64,000 bases of DNA from Chionoecetes opilio (taxonomy: Eukaryota > Arthropoda > Malacostraca > Decapoda > Majidae): assembly GCA_016584305.1 (NCBI GenBank), contig JACEEZ010023452.1, positions 232,501 through 296,500 on the forward strand, in the 5' to 3' direction. The notes under the pieces were generated by a model. That model was not told the DNA's origin, searched no databases, and worked only from the letters and a program-made list of their open reading frames with translations. The first letter of the stretch is position 1. Each line of letters starts with the position of its first letter. Both the position numbers and the translations under genes were made by a program. This document shows positions 12,336-45,244 of the stretch, piece after piece.

Positions 12336-12470
12336 CACTCGCACACACACAGACATACACACACCACACGACACACCACACCACACTACACCACGCACGC
12401 ACATACACACACACACACCACCACAACAACACACACACACACACACACATACACACACACACACACACAT
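12336..12470. repeat. (CA)n / ACACC microsatellite
   Basis: Imperfect CA-rich tract with CACAC and CACCA interruptions, on the right flank of the hAT-like element. Confidence 0.85.
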
Positions 12471-13249
12471 CAAATTTGTAAACCTATTTGATCTAATTTG
12501 TAATATTTATTTTTAAAGCTCAAATTTGTGTCATGTGTAATTTTCTTTGTTTGTCTGTGTCTGTTTCTTGTATTGTGAAAGTTGTTTGACGTCTCAGGAA
12601 TCCAGGGTGGGATGTTTGTTTATTTCTTTATATGTATTATCACTCTTGCTTTCTGTAACCTGCCTCTATCTCTGTCTGTCTCTTGTTTGTTTGTGTCTGT
12701 CTGTCTGTTTCTATTTGTTTGCCTTTATGTCTGTCTGTCTCTACCTGTTTGTCTGTCTGTGTCTGTCTGTTTGTTTGTCTGTCTCTGTCTGTTTATCTCT
12801 GTCTGTCTGTACACATCGTCTTTGATAGATAGAAACAGGGATATTGGGGCGTATTTGTAACTTTAATTTCCAAAATACAGTTATTCATTAAAGAAATCGA
12901 ATGAAAATGCTATTACTATATGAACAAATAATATACGTGTAAAAAACTTTGCTTAGAGCTACTAAGAGGAACATTGTGACTACCAACTAAAAAAATACTG
13001 ATTAATTATAGGACAAACATTATATATTATCCTTTCTATACCTATATCCTTCTCATACTCCTTATTCCTTTTACTTTCCTTCTTTCCTCCTTCATTCCTT
13101 CTCTTTTCATTCCATGTCCTCTATTCTGTTCCTTATTTCCTCTATCTTATTTCCTCTTCTTTTTCCTCTCCTTTCCCCTATTCTTTTCCTCTCATCAATC
13201 TCGTCATAATCTCTTCTCCTTTTTTACTTCCCTTCTCTACTTCCCTTCT
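12471..13249. other. TCTG/TTTG-rich and TTCC-rich sequence, gene A 3' flank
   Basis: From 12660 to 12815 there is degenerate CTGT/TTGT simple sequence. From 13030 to 13250 there is T/C-rich sequence just beyond the gene A stop. No gene of its own. Confidence 0.5.
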
Positions 13250-13828
13250 TTAGTATCCTCCTCTGTAAAGGGTCTGCGGGATGAAGTTTTGGTTGGGGTT
13301 TTGATTGTAGGAGTGAGGGCGCTGGGGGGGTCGTGGGCGGGGGCGTTGCGGGGGGTTGAAGGGCGGCTGGGGGCGGGGGCGGGGGGGGGCGGGGGGGGGC
13401 GACCGATGAAGGGGTCATCATAGTTGTCATAATCGAAGAAGAATCCAACGTTCACATTATCTCCATTGCCACCTCCATTACCATTACCACCATCATCATC
13501 GTCATCATCATCGTCATCATCATCGTCATCATCCCATCATCATCATCATCATCGTCGTTCCCTGAGTCATCATCATCATTATCACCACCACTATCACTAC
13601 CACCACCACCTTCACTACTACTATCACTACCACTACCACCACCTCCACTACTACTATCATCACCTCCACTATCACTGCTATCGCCGCGCTTCTGTCGGTG
13701 CAGGGGGATGTCGGGGTCCTGGGTGAGGGTGGCGCCGCCGGGGGAGTACCACGGGAACTGGGGGCGCGGGGGAGAGGGGAGAAAATACGCCAGATTATAC
13801 GAGAGAGAGATGAAATGGTGCCAGATTA

Positions 13829-13912
<84 letters not shown>

Positions 13913-14304
13913 TGAAATGACACCAGATTAGTAAGAGAGAGAGAGAAAAATCACGTCAACCATATCATCTAAACTCACAAAATTTACATTCATCCATAAA
14001 TCACACTGAAATATGGATCAATATACCTATAAATAATACTAGTAATCATGAACTAGATGTAAACGCTTCATATCCATCAAAAAATAGAAAAAAATTGCCG
14101 AGTTTGTATGAAGGAAATAATGTTTTAATGGGTTTGACCTTGACTTACCATTAACTCAGATTGGGTTTGTGATGCAGAAAATGTGACATCGTTCTGAGGG
14201 AAAGTGGCTTCTCTTGCTTCTCTGAGGGCGTGGCTTGCCTGAGGGAGGAGATGAGATTGATGAGATACTGAAATCGTTGAGCATTGAGACAGGAAGAATA
14301 TAAG

Positions 14305-14377
<73 letters not shown>

Positions 14378-14406
14378 CAGTAGTAGTAGTAGTAGTAGTA
14401 GTAGCA

Positions 14407-14453
<47 letters not shown>

Positions 14454-16273
14454 GAATCATTCAAACAACACTATATATATATAAGAAAAAAAAGGCATTG
14501 GACTGCTACTTACTCAAAAAATTCCTCTCTCATTTTGACTCCACTCACACTCAACCTCACTCACCTTACACAACCTCAACCACCCAATTAACCTAGCCCG
14601 TCCTATAATACTTCCACTTATCTTTTTTAACACACCCTAAATCACTTTTTAAATTACCCTCAGTTACTTGCACCCCATCTTTACCTGTTCTCACTCTGAC
14701 CTTGAAACACTCACCTGCTCCCAATTAGCCCTGGAGGTTTCCGAGGGGGCGTTGTCTGAGTCCCCTGCATCGCTAGGGCTGTGGAGGGCCTGCTCGTGTA
14801 GCGTCGGCGTGGCGAGGTTGTAGTGGTCGGGTAGGGGGTCCGTCGAGCACCTCCCCGTCAGGAGTGACAACCATGTCTGTAGGATCGGTGTTTTTTAGAG
14901 AGACATGAAGGGATTTTTGTGAAGATGTTTATTGATATTTTTATGATAACTAATATAACTGGTGGGATAAAAAGTAGTGGTGGTTATTATATTCAGTTTT
15001 TATGTGTTGGGACATAGCATACAGTGGTCTATGGTTGGGAATGTAGATGGTTAGATGTAGTTGGTTATACTATTTAGTCTTCATGTGTTGGTAATGAACA
15101 CTAAAAGTTATTGCATTTTTTTCATGTATTTGATCGACTATTTTGTCAGTGCGACTTCGTGTTATGTAGTACATTGCGTATTATTACCTACACATTCACT
15201 ACTTTTCCTACGCATTCATGAAGTAATGGAGATTTAGATGAATTAAGCACTTAACTTATATTCAACAACAGGAACAGTTTTATGTTATAAGGTGCGTTTC
15301 CGCTATGCAAGACAGGCGGAAGTGATATCTTTTTGGGGTAATAGAGTTGATGGCGCTTGAAAATGTATTGTCTTAGGTTAGAATTTGAGAGTGGAAGTGT
15401 GCTGCTTAGAGGGTGAGGATGTGGCAGATAGATTTGGGATGATAATGGTGATGATAACTTGGAGGGTGAGGATGTGACAGATAGATTTGATAATGGTGAT
15501 GGATAGATAATGGTGATGATAGTGAGATTAGTGCTGGGTTTTAAGAGTGTCGACTGTGGATATGGTGAAAGATACAATGGAGTTAGTTAAGGAAATAATG
15601 GCTTTCGGTACAGTATTACGTAGATGAAAGGAAAGAATACTTGGAATAACGAATTAAGTATATGCAGGAGGGGGCAGATCAATTGGTACTGAAGCGATTG
15701 GTAATGAGGTTAAGTGATCCCCAAGACATTTCGGCCTCAAGTCAACTGATACCCAAGACATTTCGGCCTCAAGTCAACTGATACCCAAGACATTTCGGCC
15801 TCAAGTCAACTGATACCCAAGACATTTCGGCCTCAAGTCAACTGATACCCAAGACATTTCGGGCTCAAGTCAACTGATACCCAAGACATTTCGGGCTCAA
15901 GTCAACTGATACCCAAGACATTTCGGCCTCAAGTCAACTGATACCCAAGACATATGGGAATCAAGTTAAGGAAGACACGAGACAATCCGGATCCAGGCGA
16001 TTGGGACACAAATTTCGTAACCTGCAACACGGTACTACGTAGATGAATTCGTGTTTTAAAAGGAGGCTAGACAATTTCATGGATGGGGATGAAAGGTGGA
16101 TGTATACAAGGCCAAGGGAATCTCACGGCCTCTTGTAGCTTCCATATTTTCTTATGTTATTATGTTCTTATGAAAGGAAAGAATACTTGGAATAACGAAA
16201 TATGTCTACTAGAGTAACTAGACCACACACTCACCAGTACTCCAGCGGCCCATAAGACGCGGCCACACGCCAT
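13250..16273 (-). CDS. Gene A: secreted protein with furin-like site, cuticle-gene exon plan
   Basis: Minus-strand exons 16273-16235, 14876-14715, 14238-14149 and 13757-13250, all phase 0 with GTGAGT or GTAAGT donors where introns follow. Exons 1 and 2 join to a strong signal peptide, MACGRVLWAAGVL + TWLSLLTGRC. Exon 3 gives ASHALREAREATF... and exon 4 starts FPWYSPGGATLTQD, then HRQKR-G, a candidate furin/subtilase cleavage site. Gly/Ser/Asp-rich and Asp-rich tracts follow, then GFFFDYDNYDDPFIGR and a Pro-rich end. Two one-base shifts are needed: one in the Asp tract near 13531 and one in C homopolymers near 13375-13400. With them the end reads NQNFIPQTLYRGGY-stop at 13250. No RR domain is visible. 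Function unknown; an extracellular cuticle matrix protein is inferred from neighbours and gene plan. Confidence 0.68.
13465..13680 (-). repeat. Asp/Gly/Ser-coding triplet tract in gene A exon 4
   Basis: Imperfect ATC and ACC triplets (plus strand) encode the Asp-rich and Gly/Ser-rich parts of gene A on the minus strand. One base is missing near 13531, where the triplet register breaks. Confidence 0.75.
13830..13911. repeat. (GA)n microsatellite in gene A intron 3
   Basis: Nearly pure GA run inside the intron between gene A exons 3 and 4. Confidence 0.95.
14305..14452. repeat. (TAG)n plus (GA)n microsatellite in gene A intron 2
   Basis: About 100 bp of TAG followed by 40 bp of GA lie just upstream of the exon 3 acceptor in the minus direction. 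In the pre-mRNA the GA part becomes a CU-rich tract. Confidence 0.92.
15624..16199. mobile_element. Composite insertion with 30-bp flanking direct repeat in gene A intron 1
   Basis: The same 30 bases occur at 15624-15653 and 16170-16199, beginning ATGAAAGGAAAGAATACTTG, and flank a 516-bp insert. The insert holds a MITE-like start at about 15684, an expanded 32-bp minisatellite (15715-15960) and, at about 16030-16165, a LINE 3' end. That LINE end translates as FKRRLDNFMDGDERW and finishes in an AT-rich tail. The right duplicate lies 36 bp from the gene A exon 1 donor. Confidence 0.7.
15715..15960. repeat. 32-bp minisatellite, eight copies
   Basis: Unit contains CCCAAGACATTTCGG and CTCAAGTCAACTGATA. 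A single related unit sits in reverse orientation inside the element at 41209-41387, which suggests the array grew from a MITE segment. Confidence 0.9.
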
Positions 16274-16381
16274 TCCAACCCGCCTTTTGTAGACACGCAG
16301 ACGAAACAGCTACTCAGGCCTCCACACTCCCTCCGTTGCAGGAACTATGAATGACAACTCCTTCTTCTGGCTCCTGCAGGG

Positions 16382-16389
16382 CTTATATA
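16382..16389 (-). promoter_or_regulatory. TATA box of gene A
   Basis: On the minus strand TATATAAG lies 116 bp before the gene A start codon. An initiator-like TCATTC lies about 37 bp downstream at 16354-16349. This spacing supports exon 1 as the true first exon. Confidence 0.65.
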
Positions 16390-16749
16390 GGAATGGAGGT
16401 GATGGGTGAGGAAGGGGGTTGGGGGGCGAGCTGGGGCGGTGCTTTACGCTTGTTCTTCTGCCCCCCTTCACCCCATGCCGCCCCCCATGCCCCCCCGCCC
16501 CCCTGAGGACCTTGAAGAATACATCACCTGTGTCACCCATACCGTCACTCATCCCCTTCCTTCCTTCCCCGTCAGGAGAAAAAAAGTAAAACGGAAGACT
16601 CACTCTCATCACCAAAACTCCGCAAAGCTTTGGTGTTGAAAAAAAAGGCAAAAAAAAGAGAGAGATAGGAAGATAGAGTGAGTGAGAGATCAAGTGAAGC
16701 GAACATTAAGTGACATGACACTGAAGAATCTCGGAAGATGACTGTTTGT

Positions 16750-17137
<388 letters not shown>

Positions 17138-17138
<1 letters not shown>

Positions 17139-17939
17139 GTGATCGTCCTTGGCTCCGTTGTCACTCTCGCTTTTTCCGTGTTGTGCTTCACCCTGACGCA
17201 GGAGGAAGTCACGCCCTTACCACCCAGTTGTTCTGCGTCAGTTGGTGCACCTCAACGCTGACTTATCATCCCTCATTCGGTTTTTTCCTAATTACTCTCA
17301 TTTTTCGTTAAGTTAAGGGGACTGTGATGTTCTTAAAGGGAGAAATGGAGTTTTATTTTTATGTTTTGGTTGTGAGTTTTTTCCTCTCTCATTTGTGTTA
17401 AGCTAAGGGGACTGTGATGTCTTTAACGGGAGAAATTGACAGGTTTTTATTCTTTTTCTGTTTTGATTTTGTATTACTCACTTTCTGTTAAGGTACGGAG
17501 ACTGTGATTTTCTTTTAAGGGAGAAATAACCATTTTCTTATAAATTTTTCGGTTTAGATTTCTTTTTCTCATGTCACATCCCACGTTTTCTTTGTGTACG
17601 TTTCTTATTGTCTTTTTTCAGTTCCTTTTCTTAATGTTTTGCCTCGATCCATTATTGTTTTCATTAACTATTTTAGTATCTTCCTTGTACATATAGTCAT
17701 CAGATGTCTTATTCCTCCTTTTAATCCATTTTTCGTTCTTAGCATTTTTAATTTCATCCTTCCTTTCACCTTTTCTCTCCTCCTCTCTGTTTTTGTTCTC
17801 TTTCTCGCCATCCTGTTTCTCCATCCCTCCTTCCATCAACCACACCCTTCCCCTCTCCCCTCCCCCTCCCCTTTCCCTCTCCCCTTCCCCTTCCTTCCCC
17901 TCCCCATTCCTTCCCCTCCCCCTTCCCCACTACTCCCGT
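17138..17939. other. No gene seen; three degenerate direct repeats
   Basis: Three imperfect copies of a segment with GGGGACTGTGATGT and GGGAGAAAT occur between about 17310 and 17530. C/T-rich sequence follows to 17940. Confidence 0.5.
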
Positions 17940-17951
17940 TCACAAGGACGA

Positions 17952-18119
17952 CGCGGTTGGTAGAATCACGGACTGGTGTTGCAAGTCCCTGCGCCATTCG
18001 GTCAGCGGTTCGAGTCCACCAAACTCGTCCTGGTGTGGTGGCGCTTTGTACAGTCAATAACCTTGTAGTTGGTACTTGCAAAGTGTCTAGATAGGATCAA
18101 AGTATCTTATCTTATCTTA
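17952..18119 (+). mobile_element. tRNA-derived SINE with perfect 12-bp target-site duplications
   Basis: An exact Pol III B-box (GGTTCGAGTCC, 18007-18017) sits in a tRNA-like head. The 3' end is a TATCTTATCTTATC tail. The 12-bp sequence TCACAAGGACGA occurs at 17940-17951 and 18120-18131, a perfect flanking duplication. Length about 168 bp. Confidence 0.78.
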
Positions 18120-18131
18120 TCACAAGGACGA

Positions 18132-19044
18132 AGATGCGAGTGACAAACGAAAACGAGGTAATTTCACGGAACATTGATGGCCGACGCCTTCATGGGAAGT
18201 TTTCGTGTCCTGTTGCATAAATTTGGAAGAGGGAAAGAAATACAGTTTATAGGAATTTGAGGACTTTCCACAGTTTTATTTATTTATTTTAGCTTTGGAG
18301 AGAACTTTTATTTATTGCAGGATATTTAGATTTCCGTGTGTTTTTCGTTTTTGATATTTTTTTGGTTTCTAGCTATTTATGTTCTTCCTGAATTTACCGT
18401 CGTGGTGTTGATGTTTTGATGTTGTGAAGGTGGCGATAGAGAATAGAATAGAATAAATAATAGAGAATATAGAAAGTCATAAAGGAGTTCAAGTAAATAT
18501 AGACACAAAAAAAACAATGAAAACTAATCACATGAACGTATTTGAAGCTCCAACACTTAATCAACTTATCTTAGATGCGCGTTAAGAGGACAATACTAAA
18601 AAAAAACAATGCATGATATCAATATATTTCGATGTGTATTCCTCACAGCGAACACAAGTCAGAAAAAATGGAAAACAAATGGTGAAAAATATAAACTTAT
18701 CATATTACAAGTTTCATCAAAAAATAGTAATCAACTGTATACTAAATTATTCACTTATACACTAGTCTATGTATGAGGGCGTGTGTATGAGTGTTCAAAG
18801 AGGTGTTAGGAATAGTTAGGACCGCTGGCTAGTTTATAGTGAGCAGACCAGCGTGATTCAAGGCTGCCTAATTGGTGCTAATGTTAACTGTGCTTCGCTT
18901 TAGAGATAACGATGATAACCTAAATACTTAATCCCTAATTACGTGTATATGAAGGTATGGCTATGACCGATAGACATAGATATAAATAGACAGTTAAGGC
19001 AAGTGTAAATAAAATATCTGAGCAAAAAATATAAGTAAGATTAA
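18132..19044. other. No gene seen
   Basis: AT-rich spacer without supported exons or mobile-element ends. Confidence 0.4.
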
Positions 19045-19045
19045 C

Positions 19046-19300
19046 TAACCCCTTGAGACCCAGAGCGTAATTTCCATTGTAATTTGACTACCATAAGACG
19101 ATTTTTAGTGATTATAAACATATTTTATACCTATGACCTGTTTAGTATCCTTGTCAACTAACACATTAATATATTCTGTTACTTTTCGTAATTTTATGGC
19201 TCGAAAACATACGATAATTTTTTATAGCTTTCGTAATTTTATGGCTCGAAAACATACCATTTTTTATAGCTAAGGAAAGATCTGGGCGTGAGGGGGTTAA
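19046..19300. mobile_element. piggyBac-like MITE, copy 1
   Basis: Inverted ends TAACCCCTTGAGACCCAGA and TCTGGGCGTGAGGGGGTTAA. The inside carries CGTAATTTCCATTGTAAT and a short internal duplication around TTATGGCTCGAAAACATAC. It is the same family as 33043-33240 and 58033-58216. The right edge is TTAA; the left edge has CTAA. Confidence 0.65.
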
Positions 19301-19567
19301 TAGAATACTCGTAAAATAACATACAGACACATAGACTGAACAAAAAAATATAATGACGAAAAAGATACAATATATACTATAAAAATCAAATTCCGTACAA
19401 TAACATCACGTACACTTATACAAAAAAAGCAAAAACACTATTATATTTACACACGTCAGTAAAAATCAGAAAACACACGAATACAAATATATATTAATTA
19501 ACTCATTATAAGAAAACATATAACTTATCTGATAAAATGGCGTAAGAATGGTAAAAAAAAACCCACT

Positions 19568-19707
19568 TATACTCGCCGCACGTTAAGTTGGCGAAAATGT
19601 AAGGCATTCTCACCCAACACCCAACACCCAACACCTCTGCCAATCCCGCGTTCGGAAGGGGGAGGGAAGGGGCCCCATTTTCGCCAACTTAACCTGCGGC
19701 GACTATA
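19568..19707. repeat. 32-bp inverted repeat at the 3' end of gene B
   Basis: Arms 19568-19599 and 19676-19707 match at about 30 of 32 positions (core GTTAAGTTGGCGAAAATG). The spacer is 76 bp and holds CCAACACCCAACACC. The right arm ends three bases from the gene B stop codon, so the mRNA 3' UTR could form a long stem-loop directly after translation stops. Confidence 0.8.
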
Positions 19708-19709
19708 GT

Positions 19710-39193
<19,484 letters not shown>

Positions 39194-39329
39194 ATCGCAC
39201 CGAGAGGGAGGAAAGCCTGGGGTCACACTCCCTCTCTCTGTCTCTTTCTCTTGGACTTCCTGATAACAGTCGTAATCGTTCACTGCATGACCTCAAGCGT
39301 CGACATCCCCGCGTCGTTGCTTCTTTATC

Positions 39330-39334
39330 ACTGA
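39330..39334 (-). promoter_or_regulatory. Initiator TCAGT of gene B
   Basis: Minus-strand TCAGT lies about 34 bp downstream of the TATA box start. TCAGT is the standard arthropod initiator. It places transcription start about 139 bp before the start codon. Confidence 0.6.
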
Positions 39335-39358
39335 TCGTATGCGCTCGATTCTGCCACA

Positions 39359-39366
39359 TTTATATA
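39359..39366 (-). promoter_or_regulatory. TATA box of gene B
   Basis: Minus-strand TATATAAA with correct spacing to the TCAGT initiator. Together with the signal-peptide exon at 39193 this defines the 5' end of gene B. Confidence 0.7.
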
Positions 39367-39762
39367 ACCTTTGATGAGGGGGTAGGAGGGCAGCCACCTT
39401 TCACGCGGCTGCTGGTTGGCTCCTTCGCCCGACCCGATCAGGCGACCTCGCGCAGCCTCAAATGACATCCCAGGCACACGCTTGCAGGAGGAATTTGGGG
39501 CTTGACAAAGGTGGCAGAAGGAGAAAGAATCAAACTCTTTTAACTACTATGAAAATACGTCTTAGTTAACACTGCCATTGAGGTCCATTGTCACACGTGG
39601 TACTTTCAGCTGCAGCCAAGCAAAGGGTACGCATGTTAGTGACTTTTTTGCCTGCGAACTTGAAAGCTGCTAGAAGGCGGGTCCAAGGGTTACTTTTACC
39701 TGCATCAACTGGACCACTTCCTGGGGAGAGGGATTAGGGATTGGGTTCATTTCATGTCTGTG

Positions 39763-39889
<127 letters not shown>

Positions 39890-40197
39890 AAAAAATACAT
39901 AGACATAGACATTGAGAGACACATTCAGAAACAGACACAATGAGACAGAAAGACAAACAGAATGACAAACACATAAAGACAGAAAGACAGTCACACAAAG
40001 ACAGAGAGAGAGACACACACAGATATACCGAAAAACAGGGACACAAGACAGACCAAGAGACACATGAAGACCACCCAGTGATTTAGAGAGTTTATAGTAG
40101 GAACGAAAGGAGCAGTGAGTCAGCTGTATCCAAAGTCATGAGTCACGGCGAGGTGGATTTGGCTTGACATTGAAACTATGGACAAAAATCAGCCTCC

Positions 40198-40657
<460 letters not shown>

Positions 40658-40659
40658 AG

Positions 40660-41208
40660 TTCTTGTAGCACCGAGAGTGAAAGTGAAAGAATTGTACACC
40701 GTCAAGTTTTATAACACAAGTCTCAGGCAGAGCAACTTTCCCATTCATAGCATCATAACTTGACACACTACTAAGTCATTAGAGTAGATCATAATTAAGG
40801 TTTCATTGTTGTGTAAAGTTCAACGTTTATTAGCATACGTGCGTAGGATTTCGAATAACCGAACGGAACGTGCGTCTTGTTCTCTAAAAAGTGTATCATA
40901 AAAAGTTTGGAAGTGAAGGACTGAGGTGAATATATTAATTATTTGGGGTGATTGAATGTTACAAATGTGATTGAAACTTACCGGAAACACTAATGGTGAA
41001 TATGTTTATCCGAAATCTTTAGCTTTCCCTCACAAACCATTTTTTTTCGAAGCTTTGTTGGAGTGATTCGGTTCTTTGTCCAATGTAATCTGTTTCAGCT
41101 CGAGTCTCGTTAACACCCCAATGCCACCCTCTGATCTTGGTCTTCATGGTGACTTGCGTATTAACGAAGCGGATATTGGAGTTCTTAAGATAAGGTTACA
41201 TGTCATTT
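40660..41208. other. No gene seen
   Basis: AT-rich sequence without supported features. Confidence 0.4.
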
Positions 41209-41387
41209 GGTAATGAGGCGATTGGTAATGAGGTCAAGTGATCCTCCAAATCGTCTGGTTCCGGTTTGACTCGGGTCGTTATTGAATTGACTTGATTCCC
41301 ACCTGTCTTGGGTATCATTTGACTTGAAGCCGAAATGTTTTGAAGATCTCTTGACCTCATTACCAATCAATCAATCGCCTCAGTACC
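41209..41387. mobile_element. MITE with 25-30 bp inverted ends
   Basis: Left end GGTAATGAGGCGATTGGTAA then TGAGGTCAAG. The right end CTTGACCTCATTACCAATCA, then ATCAATCGCCTCAGTACC, is its complement with a small insertion. The interior contains GAAGCCGAAATGTTTTG, the reverse of the minisatellite unit at 15715-15960. Confidence 0.7.
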
Positions 41388-41399
41388 AAATTTTTGTTT

Positions 41400-41747
41400 C
41401 ACATTTGTGCCCATATATAGTGCCTGAGTTAACTATAGGCAGTGACCTCCATGGCTCGGATGGCAGGCCCTGGAGGTTCATTCGAGGGCTGTGATGGTTA
41501 GCCCTCGCCCGTGTAGGCAGGATTTTTATAGTGACGCCTGTGATTAGAGGCTCATGCCGCACCCCTGTGTCCTCCGATGCACTCGCAATCGAAGGTTGAG
41601 TTAATGGGAAACATGTGGGTGTTCTTAGGCCACTCGACGGTGCAGAAAGATTTTGAGTGGGTTTTTGGTTCTCATCGGGGATTGAACTCGGGTCACCGAG
41701 AACGCCACTCTGAGACGCTAACCACTCTGCTACCGTCTCCCCTTGCC
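41400..41747 (-). mobile_element. tRNA-derived SINE, minus orientation
   Basis: On the minus strand an exact A-box (TAGCAGAGTGG, plus coordinates 41722-41732) and a B-box-like GAGTTCAATCC (41679-41689) form a tRNA-like head. The body extends to about 41400. Tail and duplications are unclear. Confidence 0.6.
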
Positions 41748-42037
41748 CCCTTAAAGCAATGATCTATAGAATGGCCTAAGACATGGGAACGGCCGAACCA
41801 CCAAGCTTTGACAAGACACTCGAGGTAATACAATAACATAAAAAACTAAGCAACAAAGAAAATAAATCATCCGAAGTAAAGTAGCAGAATCAAGTGAGGT
41901 GACCAATAACCGAAACCTAACCTAACCTGACCTAAATTAACCTTACTTGACCTAACTTTTTTTCCAATACTTCTTATCCTTGACACTTGACCTCAGATGA
42001 CCCGAGGTACACAACACTTAATACTGATCGCGTCATA

Positions 42038-42193
42038 ATGATCGCCGTGAGATTCAAGTGCGTTGTGGTCGACCTTTATACCTTGACATGCATCACTACG
42101 ATCTTTTTTATACAAGTGTCCGATGCCGCGAATCTTGGGTACAGCGGCAGTGTGTCAAATAACGTACCCGTGCGGACTCATTTCACCTCTTAA
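42038..42193 (+). CDS. Possible small secreted peptide ORF, 51 residues
   Basis: Reads MIAVRFKCVVVDLYTLTCIT followed by TIFFIQVSDA and a polar end closing VPVRTHFTS. The first 30 residues could be a signal peptide with cleavage after SDA. No promoter, splice sites or paralogue were seen, and random AT-rich DNA can give such an ORF. Function unknown. Confidence 0.15.
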   Translation: MIAVRFKCVVVDLYTLTCITTIFFIQVSDAANLGYSGSVSNNVPVRTHFTS

Positions 42194-42397
42194 ACTAAAT
42201 ATATAACTAAAACTAAACTACTACTTAACGTACACTACTACTCATACGTACTATTTAAATCAGTGAAAAATGCCAGATATACTTTATTATTTACGGTATC
42301 CAATAAATCAAGTTGTAACCTCGTATTATTTGTGTCTCTTGTGATGAAAAGTGATGTTTGTAAGATATTGGCTTATGGTGATGAAGGAAGGAGGAAC

Positions 42398-42512
<115 letters not shown>

Positions 42513-42982
42513 AAAAGAAAAAAAATCTGGTATGAATCCAAGTATGTCTTCCGTGCACCAGAAACGCTGACATATATTCGCGACAACATAATGTTTTCAT
42601 AATAACTTTTTCTTGCAAGTCAGGGTCACCTCGCGATGTTGGATGTTGGATGTTGTCTGGCTGAGGACGTCATGCTCAAGTGCGAAAGAATCAAACGTCG
42701 ATAATTACCCTTCGATAATTATACATATTACGAGATTAAAAGAGAAGTCACATTGCTATTTTTCCTTTTGCTTTTGTTTGTTAATCTGGTAATGCGAGTG
42801 ATATTTATCGTATTATGATATATAAGATGTTCCTAGGAATTTTTTGTTTACTATTGAAGGTTGTAAACTAAAATATTAACTTTAATATGTACGTAACACT
42901 TTACTACAGGAATGTTTGCATAGTAAACATTCCATCGTGACTGTAGCTTATGTAAGTGTGTTAATGTTCTAGTTATGAATTT

Positions 42983-43083
<101 letters not shown>

Positions 43084-43169
43084 ACCTATGTTGCTTGAGT
43101 TGGCCTATGCCTTTAGCCCTCATTTTATTCATTGCTATATCTAAATAACTACTGTTTTTAGACTTTAAG

Positions 43170-43230
43170 GAATCACTACTACTACTACTACTACTACTGT
43201 TACTACTACTACTACTACTACTACTACTGT

Positions 43231-43326
<96 letters not shown>

Positions 43327-43330
43327 CATC
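43170..43330. repeat. (ACT)n microsatellite
   Basis: About 160 bp of ACT triplets with GTT and CAT interruptions. Confidence 0.95.
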
Positions 43331-43559
43331 ACTATTACTTCTACTACTGTTACAACTTTCCCGTACCAAATATGCACAAATAACACTAATTGAGTAGTGA
43401 AGAGAGTTTGATCTAAGGCTCCAGTGAACCGTGTCTCGTGTTGACAGTGAAACGCCAGGACTCGCCAGGCCTTGACTCCACTTCAGCCATTGTTTGCTCT
43501 CTGAACGACCGAACAAATTATCGTTCCACTATTTACTAAAAAAAGGACAGTCTTCACCT

Positions 43560-43912
43560 ACGGGACGCATATTACCGTTCTCTGGAATAGTGTGGTGTGG
43601 GATGTCGAGCCAATCACCGATGTCCAAGCTCGTGACGTCACATTGGGGGTGGAGCCTTCGTGATCACTGGGCTATAATCTGTATGTTTTATATAATTTGA
43701 CTGTTTAAATTGTTTGATTTAACCTAACCTAACCCAACCTAACCCAGCCTAACCTAGCCTAGACTTTATAAATGATGTTTAATAAAATACCGGTTATAAC
43801 CCAGCGATCACTTAAGCTCCACCCCCATGTGACGTCACGAGCTTGGACAACGGTGATTGGCTAGAGACATCCCCATAACACATACTATTCCAGAAAACGC
43901 AATATGCCCACG
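43560..43912. mobile_element. Fold-back MITE with about 110-bp inverted arms
   Basis: Left arm 43563-43676 and right arm 43795-43912 are imperfect reverse complements. They share TCTGGAATAGT, AGCCAATCACC, CAAGCTCGTGACGTCAC and GGGGGTGGAGC. The centre holds an imperfect CCTAA-rich stretch at about 43721-43762. No coding capacity. Confidence 0.8.
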
Positions 43913-45060
<1,148 letters not shown>

Positions 45061-45244
45061 GGGCGGGGCAGACACAGGGCGGCACAGGCAAGGTTCTTAG
45101 GTCGCTGTCGTAAACACCACGATATACATTTATTGAATATTCCCGTTTCTCTGACTTTCCTTCCTTGCCTTTCACTTGTCCTGCAGGAAAAAAATAGTTA
45201 TGCTCGTCTACGCCTTATTTTTTTTCTCACTATGTTGACTTATG

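Noticed and set aside
15715..15960. CRISPR-like array of 32-bp repeats
   Set aside because: No unique spacers; units are directly tandem in eukaryotic DNA.
41905..41960. Interstitial telomere
   Set aside because: Only a few imperfect CCTAA units; too short and degenerate to be a true telomeric array.
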